Below are positions 1 to 6,236 of a DNA stretch of 10,452 nt, in pieces. The DNA is from an uncultured Clostridia bacterium (lineage in GTDB: Bacteria > Bacillota > Clostridia > Oscillospirales > Acutalibacteraceae). The translations under genes and the position numbers were made by a program. The stretch spans positions 1 to 10,452 of the forward strand of contig CANQLQ010000042.1 of NCBI GenBank assembly GCA_947624755.1. The letters are read 5' to 3'. The stretch's first letter is position 1. Every line of letters starts with the position of its first letter. The notes beneath the pieces were generated by a model, which saw nothing but the letters and a program-made list of their open reading frames with translations, was not told where the DNA came from and made no database searches.

Positions 1-1
1 T

Positions 2-442
2 CCGTTCTTCCCGACAAAGAAAGCCGAGTATGATATCAGGGAAATTAAGCCGACAGAACAAATTATGATGGAGCTTTATCCTGAAATTTACAGCTGTATC
101 GGCTGCAATGCCTGCACAAAGGCTTGTCCGCAGGGACTTCCGGTTATGCAGTACATCGCCTATGCTCAGCGCGGCGAATATAAAAAGTGCGCCGAAGCTT
201 CGTTTGACTGTGTAGCTTGCGGAATCTGCGCTTCAAGATGTCCGGCGGGTATCACACATCCGCAGGTTGCCGTTCTTGCAAGAAGACTTAACGGCAAGTA
301 TATCGCTCCCGAAACAGAACACCTCAACAAAAGAGTTGATGAAATCGTCAAGGGGGAACATGAACAGCTTATTGAAGCTATTATGGCAAAACCGATTGAA
401 GAGCTCAAAGAGCTTTACAATACAAGAGAAATTGAGAAATAA
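2..442 (+). CDS. Dicluster 4Fe-4S electron-transfer protein, 5'-truncated by window edge
   Basis: The frame is open from base 2 through ATG codons at 65 and 68, with no stop or ribosome site before them, so the gene almost certainly begins upstream and those ATGs are internal. Counting from the ATG at 65, two clusters of the form CxxCxxCxxxCP are visible: Cys 11, 14, 17, 21 and Cys 49, 52, 55, 59. They should ligate two [4Fe-4S] clusters in an alpha-helical ferredoxin fold like HdrC, GlpC or the C-terminal half of FrdB/SdhB. The rest is a helical, charged C-terminus. The stop codon overlaps the AAGGAGG (441-447) that serves the flavoprotein at 457, so the two are surely co-transcribed. I infer that this protein passes electrons to the flavoprotein. 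The missing N-terminus could hold a 2Fe-2S or other domain, so I give no gene symbol. Confidence 0.85.
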   Translation, partial: PFFPTKKAEYDIREIKPTEQIMMELYPEIYSCIGCNACTKACPQGLPVMQYIAYAQRGEYKKCAEASFDCVACGICASRCPAGITHPQVAVLARRLNGKYIAPETEHLNKRVDEIVKGEHEQLIEAIMAKPIEELKELYNTREIEK

Positions 443-456
443 GGAGGGACGATACA

Positions 457-2055
457 ATGCTTACACAGGAAATGATGGAATCAATTAAAAAAGTTGAAGC
501 TACAAGAGAGGCAAGACTCGGCGCCGACCTTAGAAAAATGACGGCGGACGAAAAGGACGCTCTTCTCAAGGAGTATCATCCCGACTATAAGGACGACGGC
601 TTTGAAACGCTTACGGTAGGCCCTAACAAAGGCGAAAAAGTTCCGGCTGAACTTCGTCACCTTCTTGAAGGTAAAAGCCGCGTTCTCGGCATGGACATTG
701 ACCTTTCAAAGCCTGACTATGATGTGGATGTTCTCGTAATCGGCGGCGGCGGAGCCGGTTCTTCGGCTGCTATAGAAGCCCACAATGCCGGTGCAAACAC
801 AATGATAGTCACAAAGCTTAGAATAGGCGATGCAAACACAATGATGGCGGAAGGCGGAATCCAGGCCGCTGACAAGCCGAACGATTCACCTGCGACCCAC
901 TATCTTGACGCTATGGGCGGCGGTCACTTCAAAAATGTTCCCGAGCTTCTTTCAAAGCTTGTCTGCGATGCACCGATAGCTATTAAATGGCTTAACGATC
1001 TCGGCGTTATGTTCGACAAAGAGGAAGACGGCACAATGGTAACGACCCACGGCGGCGGTACATCAAGAAAAAGAATGCACGCCTGCAAGGATTATTCGGG
1101 CGCTGAAATTATGCGTGTTCTTCGTGATGAAGTATGGAATCTCGGCATACCCGTTGTTGACTACACTGCGGCAATTGAACTTATAAAAGATACAAACGGA
1201 AAAGCAGCCGGCGCTGTTCTTCAAAATATGGAAACAGGCGAAATTCTTGTTGCAAAGGCAAAAACAGTTGTTATTGCAACCGGCGGCGCAGGAAGACTTC
1301 ACTATCAGGGCTTCCCGACCTCAAACCACTACGGAGCAACAGCTGACGGTCTTGTTCTCGGTTACAGAGCCGGTGCAGAGCTTCTTTATGCTTACACGAT
1401 TCAGTATCATCCGACAGGCGTTGCTTATCCGTCACAGATTTTCGGCGCTCTTGTTACTGAAAAGGTACGTTCGCTCGGCGCTCTTCTTGTCAATGTTGAC
1501 GGTGAAGCATTTATGAATCCTCTTGAAACTCGTGACGTTACCGCTTCTTCAATCATCAGAGAATGCAGCACAAGAGGCAAGGGCGTTCCGACTCCGGGCG
1601 GCGGATATGGCGTATGGCTTGACACACCGATGATTGAAATGCTTCACGGTGAGGGAACGATTGAAAAAAGAATCCCTGCAATGCTTCGTATGTACCTTCA
1701 GTATGGCATTGATATGAGAAAAGAACCTATTCTTGTTTATCCGACCCTTCACTATCAGAACGGCGGTATTCGCATTAAGGCAAACGGCATGACAAATGTT
1801 GAGAATCTCTTTGTCGCCGGTGAAGCTGTCGGAGGAATACACGGTGAAAACCGTCTTATGGGCAACTCGCTTCTTGACATTATCGTTTTCGGACGTAATG
1901 CGGGTCAGAATGCGGCAAAGGCTGCTAAAGAAACAACCGTTGGCGAACTTACACTTAGCCACGTTGATGATTTCCAGAAAGAACTTGACAATGCAGGCAT
2001 TGTAAGCGATTGCGTTTCACCTAAGCTCCTTCCGGATTATACAAGAAAAGTTTGA
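457..2055 (+). CDS. Fumarate reductase/succinate dehydrogenase-type FAD flavoprotein (soluble type)
   Basis: A 532-residue protein of the FAD-binding-2 family (FrdA/SdhA/NadB). Residues 1-88 are a family-atypical N-terminal extension. Residues 91-121 form the Rossmann FAD site (VIGGGGAGSSAA, 94-105), followed by AEGGIQAA (131-138) and ATGGAGR (274-280). Substrate-site residues expected from E. coli FrdA are present: H318 in HPTG, E335/R338 in TExxR, R359 in TRDV (proton-shuttle Arg), H432 in HYQNGG and R466 in ENRLMGNSLL. The covalent FAD-attaching His of FrdA/SdhA is replaced by N127, so FAD should be non-covalent. The protein ends about 60 residues after the NRLMGNS motif, so the usual C-terminal helical domain is missing. 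AAGGAGG lies 9 nt before the ATG. The partner is the upstream Fe-S protein. The reaction is most likely fumarate to succinate or the reverse, but L-aspartate oxidase-like or another enoate reductase activity cannot be excluded. Confidence 0.88.
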   Translation: MLTQEMMESIKKVEATREARLGADLRKMTADEKDALLKEYHPDYKDDGFETLTVGPNKGEKVPAELRHLLEGKSRVLGMDIDLSKPDYDVDVLVIGGGGAGSSAAIEAHNAGANTMIVTKLRIGDANTMMAEGGIQAADKPNDSPATHYLDAMGGGHFKNVPELLSKLVCDAPIAIKWLNDLGVMFDKEEDGTMVTTHGGGTSRKRMHACKDYSGAEIMRVLRDEVWNLGIPVVDYTAAIELIKDTNGKAAGAVLQNMETGEILVAKAKTVVIATGGAGRLHYQGFPTSNHYGATADGLVLGYRAGAELLYAYTIQYHPTGVAYPSQIFGALVTEKVRSLGALLVNVDGEAFMNPLETRDVTASSIIRECSTRGKGVPTPGGGYGVWLDTPMIEMLHGEGTIEKRIPAMLRMYLQYGIDMRKEPILVYPTLHYQNGGIRIKANGMTNVENLFVAGEAVGGIHGENRLMGNSLLDIIVFGRNAGQNAAKAAKETTVGELTLSHVDDFQKELDNAGIVSDCVSPKLLPDYTRKV

Positions 2056-2109
2056 TTTATTTTTACAAAATTTTTAATTCGGTATTTAGAAATATACTAA
2101 TGCATTGAG

Positions 2110-2182
2110 GATTGCCGCAAATTAAATTTTTCGTAGGGGCGACCCCGCTGCGGTCGCCCTGTATCGTACTTATTGCGGCAAT
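2110..2182. repeat. Nested inverted repeat (possible small mobile or structured element)
   Basis: An outer inverted repeat pairs ATTGCCGCAA (2111-2120) with TTGCGGCAAT (2173-2182), all 10 bases. Inside it GGGCGACC (2137-2144) pairs with GGTCGCCC (2152-2159) around a 7-nt loop. It lies 55 bases after the flavoprotein stop. There is no T-run after either stem, so it is a poor intrinsic terminator. It could still act as a transcript-end stabiliser or be a remnant of a small repeat family. The same GTAGGGGCGA core recurs at 5299-5308, at the head of the tandem repeats downstream of the fumarase genes. Confidence 0.6.
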
Positions 2183-2205
2183 TCCAATTTCGGTAGAGAT
2201 AAAAT

Positions 2206-2262
2206 TTAAGGAAGCTCTGATTAAATCTAATATTCAGCGTGATTTAATCAGAGGTTCCTTAA
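2206..2262. mobile_element. Miniature inverted-repeat element 1 (49 bp plus TTAA duplication)
   Basis: The 49-bp core (2210-2258) has an 18-bp left end GGAAGCTCTGATTAAATC (2210-2227) that matches the reverse complement of its right end (2241-2258) at 17 of 18 positions, around a 13-bp spacer. TTAA flanks both sides (2206-2209 and 2259-2262), as expected for a 4-bp target duplication. The same ends recur at 3595-3755 and 6241-6266. The YTAA target and GG-starting ends resemble the IS5 group of insertion sequences (general knowledge). No transposase is present, so it would move only in trans. It lies about 80 bp before the carrier gene and would form a strong hairpin in its leader. Confidence 0.75.
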
Positions 2263-2278
2263 TTATCAATTTAAAACA

Positions 2279-2343
2279 GGAAGGAAGGCAGCCGCACTTA
2301 TGCGTCCGCTCTAATAAACGGCGCATTTGTGCTGCGATTGGCA
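2279..2343 (+). promoter_or_regulatory. Possible structured leader with four-codon ORF before the carrier
   Basis: A GGAAGG-type site (2283-2288) precedes ATG at 2300, which opens a four-codon frame (Met-Arg-Pro-Leu) closed by tandem TAA TAA (2312-2317). Two nested stems could form: GCAGC 2288-2292 with GCTGC 2331-2335, and ATGCG 2300-2304 with CGCAT 2322-2326. This would hide the mini-ORF start and the region just before the carrier start. The stems are short and no second copy exists to test conservation, so this is a weak proposal. No convincing -35/-10 pair was found upstream. Confidence 0.25.
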
Positions 2344-3594
2344 ATGAGTTTATTTGGTGGAGTAATTTCTGTTAAAGAGATTGCATTTTTAATGTTTTCA
2401 ATTTTCTGCATAACTGCTGTTGGTTATGCCCTTGGCAGAATCACAATTAAGGGTGTATCTCTCGGCACAGCGGGAGTTTTTATTATTGCACTTGTTTACG
2501 GCGCAATTTTTTCAAAGGTTCTTGACACGACAGTTGTTCAGACAGTTGCAGGCGAAGCTGTTTCAATCAGCTCAAATGCACTAAAGATAGTCGAGCAAAT
2601 CGGTCTTATCCTTTTTGTTACGTCAGTCGGTTTTATTGCAGGTCCGAACTTCTTTAAGAACCTCAAGCAGAATTATAAATCATACATACTTCTTGGTCTT
2701 ATCATTATCCTTGCCGGCGGTGCGGCTTGCGTAGGCTGCTATTTTCTCGGCAAAGGTTCGGAAGCAAATTCAAAGGAATTTGTTGCAATGCTTGTCGGTA
2801 TTCTTTCGGGTTCACTTACAAGCACGCCTGCTTTTGCGGCGGCAAAGGCAACCGTTCCGGAATATGAAGCGGCTGTTACTGTCGGTCATGGTATTGCATA
2901 TCTTTTCGGCGTTATCGGTGTTGTTCTTTTCGTTCAGCTTATACCGAAGCTTTCAAAAGCTGACATGGAACAGGAAAGAGCAAAAATTACCGTTGTAAGC
3001 ACCGGGGCTGAAAAGAAAGAATACAAAGGCAAACTTATTGAAATGGATAAATTCGGCTTTATGGCTTTTGCGCTTGCGGCTCTTATCGGTATTGTTGTCG
3101 GCGCAATAAAAATTCCGCTTTCATCCAAAGGTCTTGACGGAACGACATTTTCGCTGACAACAACAGGAGGTACTCTCATTACCGCTCTTGTTTTCGGTCA
3201 CTTCGGTCACATCGGACATATCAGCGTAAAAATCGAAAAAAGAGTTCTTGAAGTATTCAGAGAATTTGGTCTTATGCTTTTCCTTATCGGCGCAGGTGTT
3301 GCCGGCGGCGCAAAATTCATTGAATATTTCAAAGCTATCTATTTCGTTTACGGTATCATCATGACAATTATACCGATGATAATAGGGTACATTTTTGCAA
3401 AATATGTTCTCAAGCTTAACCTTCTTAACAATCTCGGCTCGATCACCGGCGGTATGACCAGCACTCCGGCGCTCGGAACACTTATCAATGTGGCGGGAAC
3501 CGACGATGTAGCTTCAGCATACGCGGCAACATACCCGATTTCACTAATAGCGGTTGTTATCGTGTCACAGCTTATCTGTACATTCCTTGGCTAA
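2344..3594 (+). CDS. AAE-family (AspT/YidE-YbjL type) dicarboxylate or amino acid carrier, short form
   Basis: An integral membrane protein of about 416 residues built of two similar halves, each with about five hydrophobic segments. Each half carries the family's hallmark loop: LTSTPAFAAA around T159 and MTSTPALGTL around T372 (numbered from ATG 2344). This is the duplicated motif of the aspartate:alanine exchanger family (TC 2.A.81), which includes AspT and the Corynebacterium succinate exporter SucE1. The central RCK_C (TrkA-C) domains of most members are absent; only a charged linker (about residues 195-230) joins the halves. Lying between a fumarate-reductase-like pair and fumarase, it probably moves succinate, fumarate, malate or aspartate; the substrate is inferred. 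The start is uncertain: GTG 2329, ATG 2344 and ATG 2392 are in frame and none has a good ribosome site. I chose 2344 because it keeps the whole first membrane segment. Its TAA stop lies inside the target duplication of the downstream miniature element. Confidence 0.85.
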   Translation: MSLFGGVISVKEIAFLMFSIFCITAVGYALGRITIKGVSLGTAGVFIIALVYGAIFSKVLDTTVVQTVAGEAVSISSNALKIVEQIGLILFVTSVGFIAGPNFFKNLKQNYKSYILLGLIIILAGGAACVGCYFLGKGSEANSKEFVAMLVGILSGSLTSTPAFAAAKATVPEYEAAVTVGHGIAYLFGVIGVVLFVQLIPKLSKADMEQERAKITVVSTGAEKKEYKGKLIEMDKFGFMAFALAALIGIVVGAIKIPLSSKGLDGTTFSLTTTGGTLITALVFGHFGHIGHISVKIEKRVLEVFREFGLMLFLIGAGVAGGAKFIEYFKAIYFVYGIIMTIIPMIIGYIFAKYVLKLNLLNNLGSITGGMTSTPALGTLINVAGTDDVASAYAATYPISLIAVVIVSQLICTFLG

Positions 3595-3759
3595 GGAAGC
3601 ACTGATAAATACAAGCCGCCCTACTTGACGGTAAATTATTCCGTCATTTTGCCCAAAAATTCTCGTTAATACACAAAGTATTGCCTCAAATTTTTGAACA
3701 AACTGACGAAAAATTTCCTCGTTAATTAGGACACCCTGAATTAATCAGCGCTTCCCTAA
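3591..3759. mobile_element. Miniature inverted-repeat element 2 (161 bp plus CTAA duplication)
   Basis: The core runs 3595-3755. Its left end GGAAGCACTGAT matches the reverse complement of its right end (GGAAGCGCTGATTAATTC) at 11 of 12 positions, and the ends match those of the elements at 2210 and 6241. Non-palindromic CTAA occurs on both sides in the same orientation (3591-3594, 3756-3759), a true 4-bp direct duplication. The left copy contains the TAA stop of the carrier. Inside are a hairpin TGACGG/CCGTCA (3626-3646, 9-nt loop) and an imperfect direct repeat, AAAAATTCTCGTTAAT (3655-3670) against 3709-3726. No coding capacity. It fills most of the gap between carrier and fumarase and may affect read-through. 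Confidence 0.8.
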
Positions 3760-3841
3760 GAGAATTTTCGCTTTTGAAAAAACGCTGGATTATTCGTTGT
3801 TCTTAATCATAATTTATAAAATTTTAAAGGAGGTTTTTCCA

Positions 3842-4687
3842 ATGGTAAGAGATATAGATGTTAAACTTTTAACAGACAATATCAAAGAAATGTGTATTGA
3901 AGCAACTCACTATCTTTCACCCGATATGTGCGCTGCGCTCAAAACGGCAACAGAAAATGAAGAATCACCGCTTGGCAAACAGGTTCTTGACTCACTTTCA
4001 GAAAACCTTGAAATTGCCGGCAAAGAAATGATCCCCATTTGCCAAGATACCGGTATGGCAGTTGTATTCCTTGAAATCGGTCAGGACGTTCACTTCGTTG
4101 GCGGAAACGTTGTTGACGCAGTTAATGAAGGTGTAAGAAGGGGTTATGTTGAAGGCTACCTTCGCAAGTCGGTAGTTGGCGACCCGATTGAAAGAATTAA
4201 TACAAAAGACAACACGCCTGCAATTCTTCACACCGAAATCGTTCCGGGTGATAAAGTTAAAATTACGGTTTCACCCAAGGGCTTCGGCAGCGAGAACAAA
4301 TCAAGAATATTTATGCTCACTCCGGCAGACGGCATTGAAGGTGTAAAGAACGCTATTCTTACCGCTGTTAAGGATGCGGGTCCGAACGCTTGCCCTCCGA
4401 TGGTAGTCGGCGTCGGTATCGGCGGCACATTTGAAAAATGCGCATACATGGCAAAGAAAGCTCTTACAAGAGATATTTCCGTTGCATCGGAAAAGGCATG
4501 GGTTGCTGACCTTGAAAAGGAAATGCTTGAAAAAATCAACAACACCGGCATAGGACCGGGCGGTCTCGGCGGAAGAACGACCGCTCTTGCAGTCAACATT
4601 AATACTTATGCAACTCACATTGCAGGTCTTCCTGTTGCGGTTAATATTTGCTGCCATGTCAACAGACATGCAGTAAGAGAATTATGA
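3842..4687 (+). CDS. Class I fumarate hydratase, alpha subunit
   Basis: A 281-residue protein matching the N-terminal half of class I (iron-sulfur, oxygen-sensitive) fumarases, the fumarase/tartrate dehydratase alpha-subunit family. It would interconvert fumarate and L-malate in the cytosol together with the next gene. Visible landmarks are ICQDTGMAVVF with C67 and the catalytic-region Asp 69, GYLRKSVVGDP (105-115), DNTPA (123-127), PKGFGSEN (145-152), C184 in ACPPMVVGVGIGG, and C270/C271 in NICCHVNRHA. C67, C184 and one of C270/C271 are the expected three ligands of the [4Fe-4S] cluster. Length is normal for the split form. AAAGGAGG (3826-3833) sits 8 nt before ATG 3842, so the in-frame extension upstream to 3797 is not used. 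The beta subunit starts 10 bases after the stop, so they are translated together. A related tartrate dehydratase role is less likely given the fumarate context. Confidence 0.93.
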   Translation: MVRDIDVKLLTDNIKEMCIEATHYLSPDMCAALKTATENEESPLGKQVLDSLSENLEIAGKEMIPICQDTGMAVVFLEIGQDVHFVGGNVVDAVNEGVRRGYVEGYLRKSVVGDPIERINTKDNTPAILHTEIVPGDKVKITVSPKGFGSENKSRIFMLTPADGIEGVKNAILTAVKDAGPNACPPMVVGVGIGGTFEKCAYMAKKALTRDISVASEKAWVADLEKEMLEKINNTGIGPGGLGGRTTALAVNINTYATHIAGLPVAVNICCHVNRHAVREL

Positions 4688-4697
4688 GGTGACGAAG

Positions 4698-5249
4698 ATG
4701 AGCAAAAATATTGTTAAAGTTCCCCTTTCAAAAGAGGACGCAAAAAGCCTTAAAGTCGGCGATTATGTTTATCTTACCGGTACGATTTATTCAGCCCGTG
4801 ACGCCGCTCACAAAAGAATGAGCGAGGCGCTTGCAAAAGGTGAAGCGCTTCCGATTGAAATGCAAGGCAATGTAATTTACTACATGGGACCTTCACCGGC
4901 AAGAGAAGGCAGACCTATAGGTTCGGCAGGTCCGACAACTTCAGGACGTATGGACGCTTATGCTCCTACTCTTCTTGACCTCGGGCTTCGCGGCATGATA
5001 GGCAAAGGCAAGAGAACCAATGAAGTTAAAGATGCAGTAGTCAGAAACGGCGCAGTTTATTTTGCGGCAGTTGGCGGTGCAGGCGCGCTTCTTTCGCACT
5101 GTATTAAAAAGGCACAGGTTGTAGCTTACGATGATTTAGGCCCCGAAGCAATTCATAAGCTTGAAGTGGAAGAACTTCCCGCAGTTGTAGTTATGGACAG
5201 CGAAGGCAACGACCTTTATCTTACAGCTACAGAGAAATACAAAAGATAA
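4698..5249 (+). CDS. Class I fumarate hydratase, beta subunit
   Basis: A 183-residue protein of the Fe-S hydro-lyase beta family, equivalent to the C-terminal domain of single-chain class I fumarases. It completes the fumarase active site with the alpha subunit. Family landmarks are KVGDYVYLTGTIYSARDAAHKR (19-40), IYYMGPSPA (60-68), SAGPTTSGRMD (76-86), IGKGKR (101-106) and YDDLGPEAI (134-142). It has no Cys cluster, as expected, because the alpha subunit supplies the ligands. I place the start at ATG 4698 because GAGGTG (4686-4691) lies 6 nt before it. An in-frame GTG at 4689 would fall inside that ribosome site. The site also overlaps the TGA stop of the alpha gene, suggesting coupled, equimolar translation. 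A terminator candidate follows 11 bases after the stop, closing the cluster. Confidence 0.93.
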   Translation: MSKNIVKVPLSKEDAKSLKVGDYVYLTGTIYSARDAAHKRMSEALAKGEALPIEMQGNVIYYMGPSPAREGRPIGSAGPTTSGRMDAYAPTLLDLGLRGMIGKGKRTNEVKDAVVRNGAVYFAAVGGAGALLSHCIKKAQVVAYDDLGPEAIHKLEVEELPAVVVMDSEGNDLYLTATEKYKR

Positions 5250-5259
5250 AGAATACAAT

Positions 5260-5290
5260 ATCAAATGGGCTGTCCCAAATTGATTTTTAT
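5260..5290 (+). terminator. Intrinsic terminator candidate after fumarase beta
   Basis: ATCAAATGGG (5260-5269) pairs with CCCAAATTGAT (5274-5284) across a CTGT loop, with one bulged base, and runs into TTTTTAT. Position just after the beta-subunit stop fits the end of the fumarase transcript. The stem is AT-rich at its base, so strength is moderate. Confidence 0.55.
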
Positions 5291-5302
5291 GGAATCGAGT
5301 AG

Positions 5303-5516
5303 GGGCGATGCCCACTAACTGAAACTTTTTATAGTTAACAACGCAGGTCGTTTCGCGGCATAAGAGTAAAAGACTTTACCGAACTGACTTGCGTAACTCC
5401 GGTGGGCGATGCCCACTGACTGAAACTTTTACAGTTAACAACGCAGGTCGTTTCGCGGCAGAAGAGTAAAAGACTTCACCGAACTGCCCTGCGTAACTCT
5501 CGTGGGCGATGCCCAC
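5303..5516. repeat. Two 100-bp tandem repeats plus a partial third, each able to fold end to end
   Basis: Unit 1 is 5303-5403 (101 bp), unit 2 is 5404-5503 (100 bp) and a 13-bp third start is 5504-5516. The two full units differ at about nine positions. Each begins with the palindrome GGGCGATGCCC. Within a unit, GCCCAC near the left end can pair with GTGGGC at the next boundary. Inside that, AGTT and ACGCAGG pair with CCTGCGT and AACT, and inner stems TTCG/CGAA and GAAG/CTTC follow. One stem difference (C to T in CCTGCG/CTTGCG) keeps pairing as G-U. No coding frame is convincing. It could be an RNA structure, a protein-binding repeat or a small mobile repeat. Confidence 0.75.
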
Positions 5517-5581
5517 CCTCACAGCGACAGCATCTAACTTTTTTTGCATACTGAAATTTAATAAAATAATGTTAATTTATG

Positions 5582-5610
5582 GAGCGGCCATTTGTGGTCG
5601 CTCTTTTAAT
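5582..5610 (+). terminator. Terminator-like hairpin in the intergenic region
   Basis: GAGCGGCCA (5582-5590) pairs with TGGTCGCTC (5595-5603), nine pairs including one G-U, with a 4-base loop, followed by TTTTAATTTT. This is the strongest stem-plus-T-tract in the gap. It lies 330 bases after the fumarase beta stop and may stop read-through from the tandem repeats. Confidence 0.6.
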
Positions 5611-5649
5611 TTTAGTAAGAACTTTATTAAAGTTAATAAATTTATACTT

Positions 5650-5678
5650 TTGACATATTTTTACATAAGAACTATAAT
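5650..5678 (+). promoter_or_regulatory. Consensus sigma-A promoter with no gene behind it
   Basis: TTGACA at 5650-5655 and TATAAT at 5673-5678 are both perfect hexamers with a 17-bp spacer, the ideal housekeeping arrangement. The next accepted start codon is 734 bases away and has its own promoter. In DNA this AT-rich a chance TATAAT is common, but a perfect pair at ideal spacing is much less so. Confidence 0.6.
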
Positions 5679-5684
5679 AATTGG

Positions 5685-5784
5685 TTTTCTATTAAATAGT
5701 TCTATTTTTAACTTTAAATTTTTATTTAGATTTAATAGATAGTTAGAAAAAACAAGGGAAAAATTTAAAAACCTTGTTGCTTTT
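5685..5784 (+). ncRNA. Candidate small RNA of about 100 nt (speculative)
   Basis: A transcript from the consensus promoter at 5650-5678 should begin near 5685. A hairpin AACAAGG (5751-5757) / CCTTGTT (5772-5778) followed by GCTTTT could end it near 5784. The body is AT-rich and has no credible reading frame with a ribosome site. Both the start and the end are predictions from motifs. The 14-nt loop makes the terminator weak. Confidence 0.25.
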
Positions 5785-6180
5785 ATGTTCATAAAATAGC
5801 ACTAAAGATCATAAATTTGCTATACAAACATAAAAACGGTTTTTTTCAATTAAACTTTTAATTGTACATTCTCATATGATGAAAAAAGTAAGCGGTGCAG
5901 ATTAATTTCTACATCTCTTACTTATTATATTGCGAAAAATATAATAAATTTTTGACTAATAAATTTTAAAACAGCCTTTTTTAAATTTAGATTGTGTGCA
6001 TAAAAAAGCAAAAATAATCAAAAAAATGTAAAATTTACCATTCCTTTTTTTGCTTATAAATATGCACGTAAAATTAATAAAATTGCTAAAAAAACACTAA
6101 AAATCGGTATTTTTCAAATTAGGTCAAATTTTGTATATATAAATATACAAAAGCCGAAAATTATTTGTTAAATATAAACA

Positions 6181-6208
6181 TAGATAAAATATAAAAAAGG
6201 TGTATAAT
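6181..6208 (+). promoter_or_regulatory. Promoter of the GLUG/CxxC surface protein gene
   Basis: TATAAT at 6203-6208 preceded by TAGATA (6181-6186) at a 16-bp spacing. The same arrangement occurs in the paralogous region (TAGACA 9092-9097, TATAAT 9114-9119), and that conservation is the main support. The start of transcription would be near 6215, giving a leader of nearly 200 nt. Confidence 0.6.
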
Positions 6209-6236
6209 ATTAGACGAAAGTGGAGTCTGAAAAGAG

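Noticed and set aside
2056..2343. A promoter for the carrier such as TTGCGG (2173-2178) with TAAAAT (2200-2205)
   Set aside because: Spacing is 21 bp and both boxes are poor, with the -35 inside an inverted repeat; not enough to support a call.
2112..2375. An 87-codon open frame between flavoprotein and carrier
   Set aside because: It starts with TTG inside an inverted repeat, runs through the miniature element and overlaps the carrier start in another frame; composition is not protein-like.
3797..3841. An upstream extension of the fumarase alpha frame
   Set aside because: ATG 3842 has AAAGGAGG at 8-nt spacing and matches the family's N-terminus; the extension would run through that ribosome site.
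4689..4697. GTG start for fumarase beta
   Set aside because: It falls inside the GAGGTG ribosome site that serves ATG 4698.
5509..5742. A 77-codon open frame in the intergenic region
   Set aside because: It begins inside the tandem repeat, has no ribosome site, is made of low-complexity AT-rich codons, and overlaps the terminator-like hairpin and the consensus promoter.
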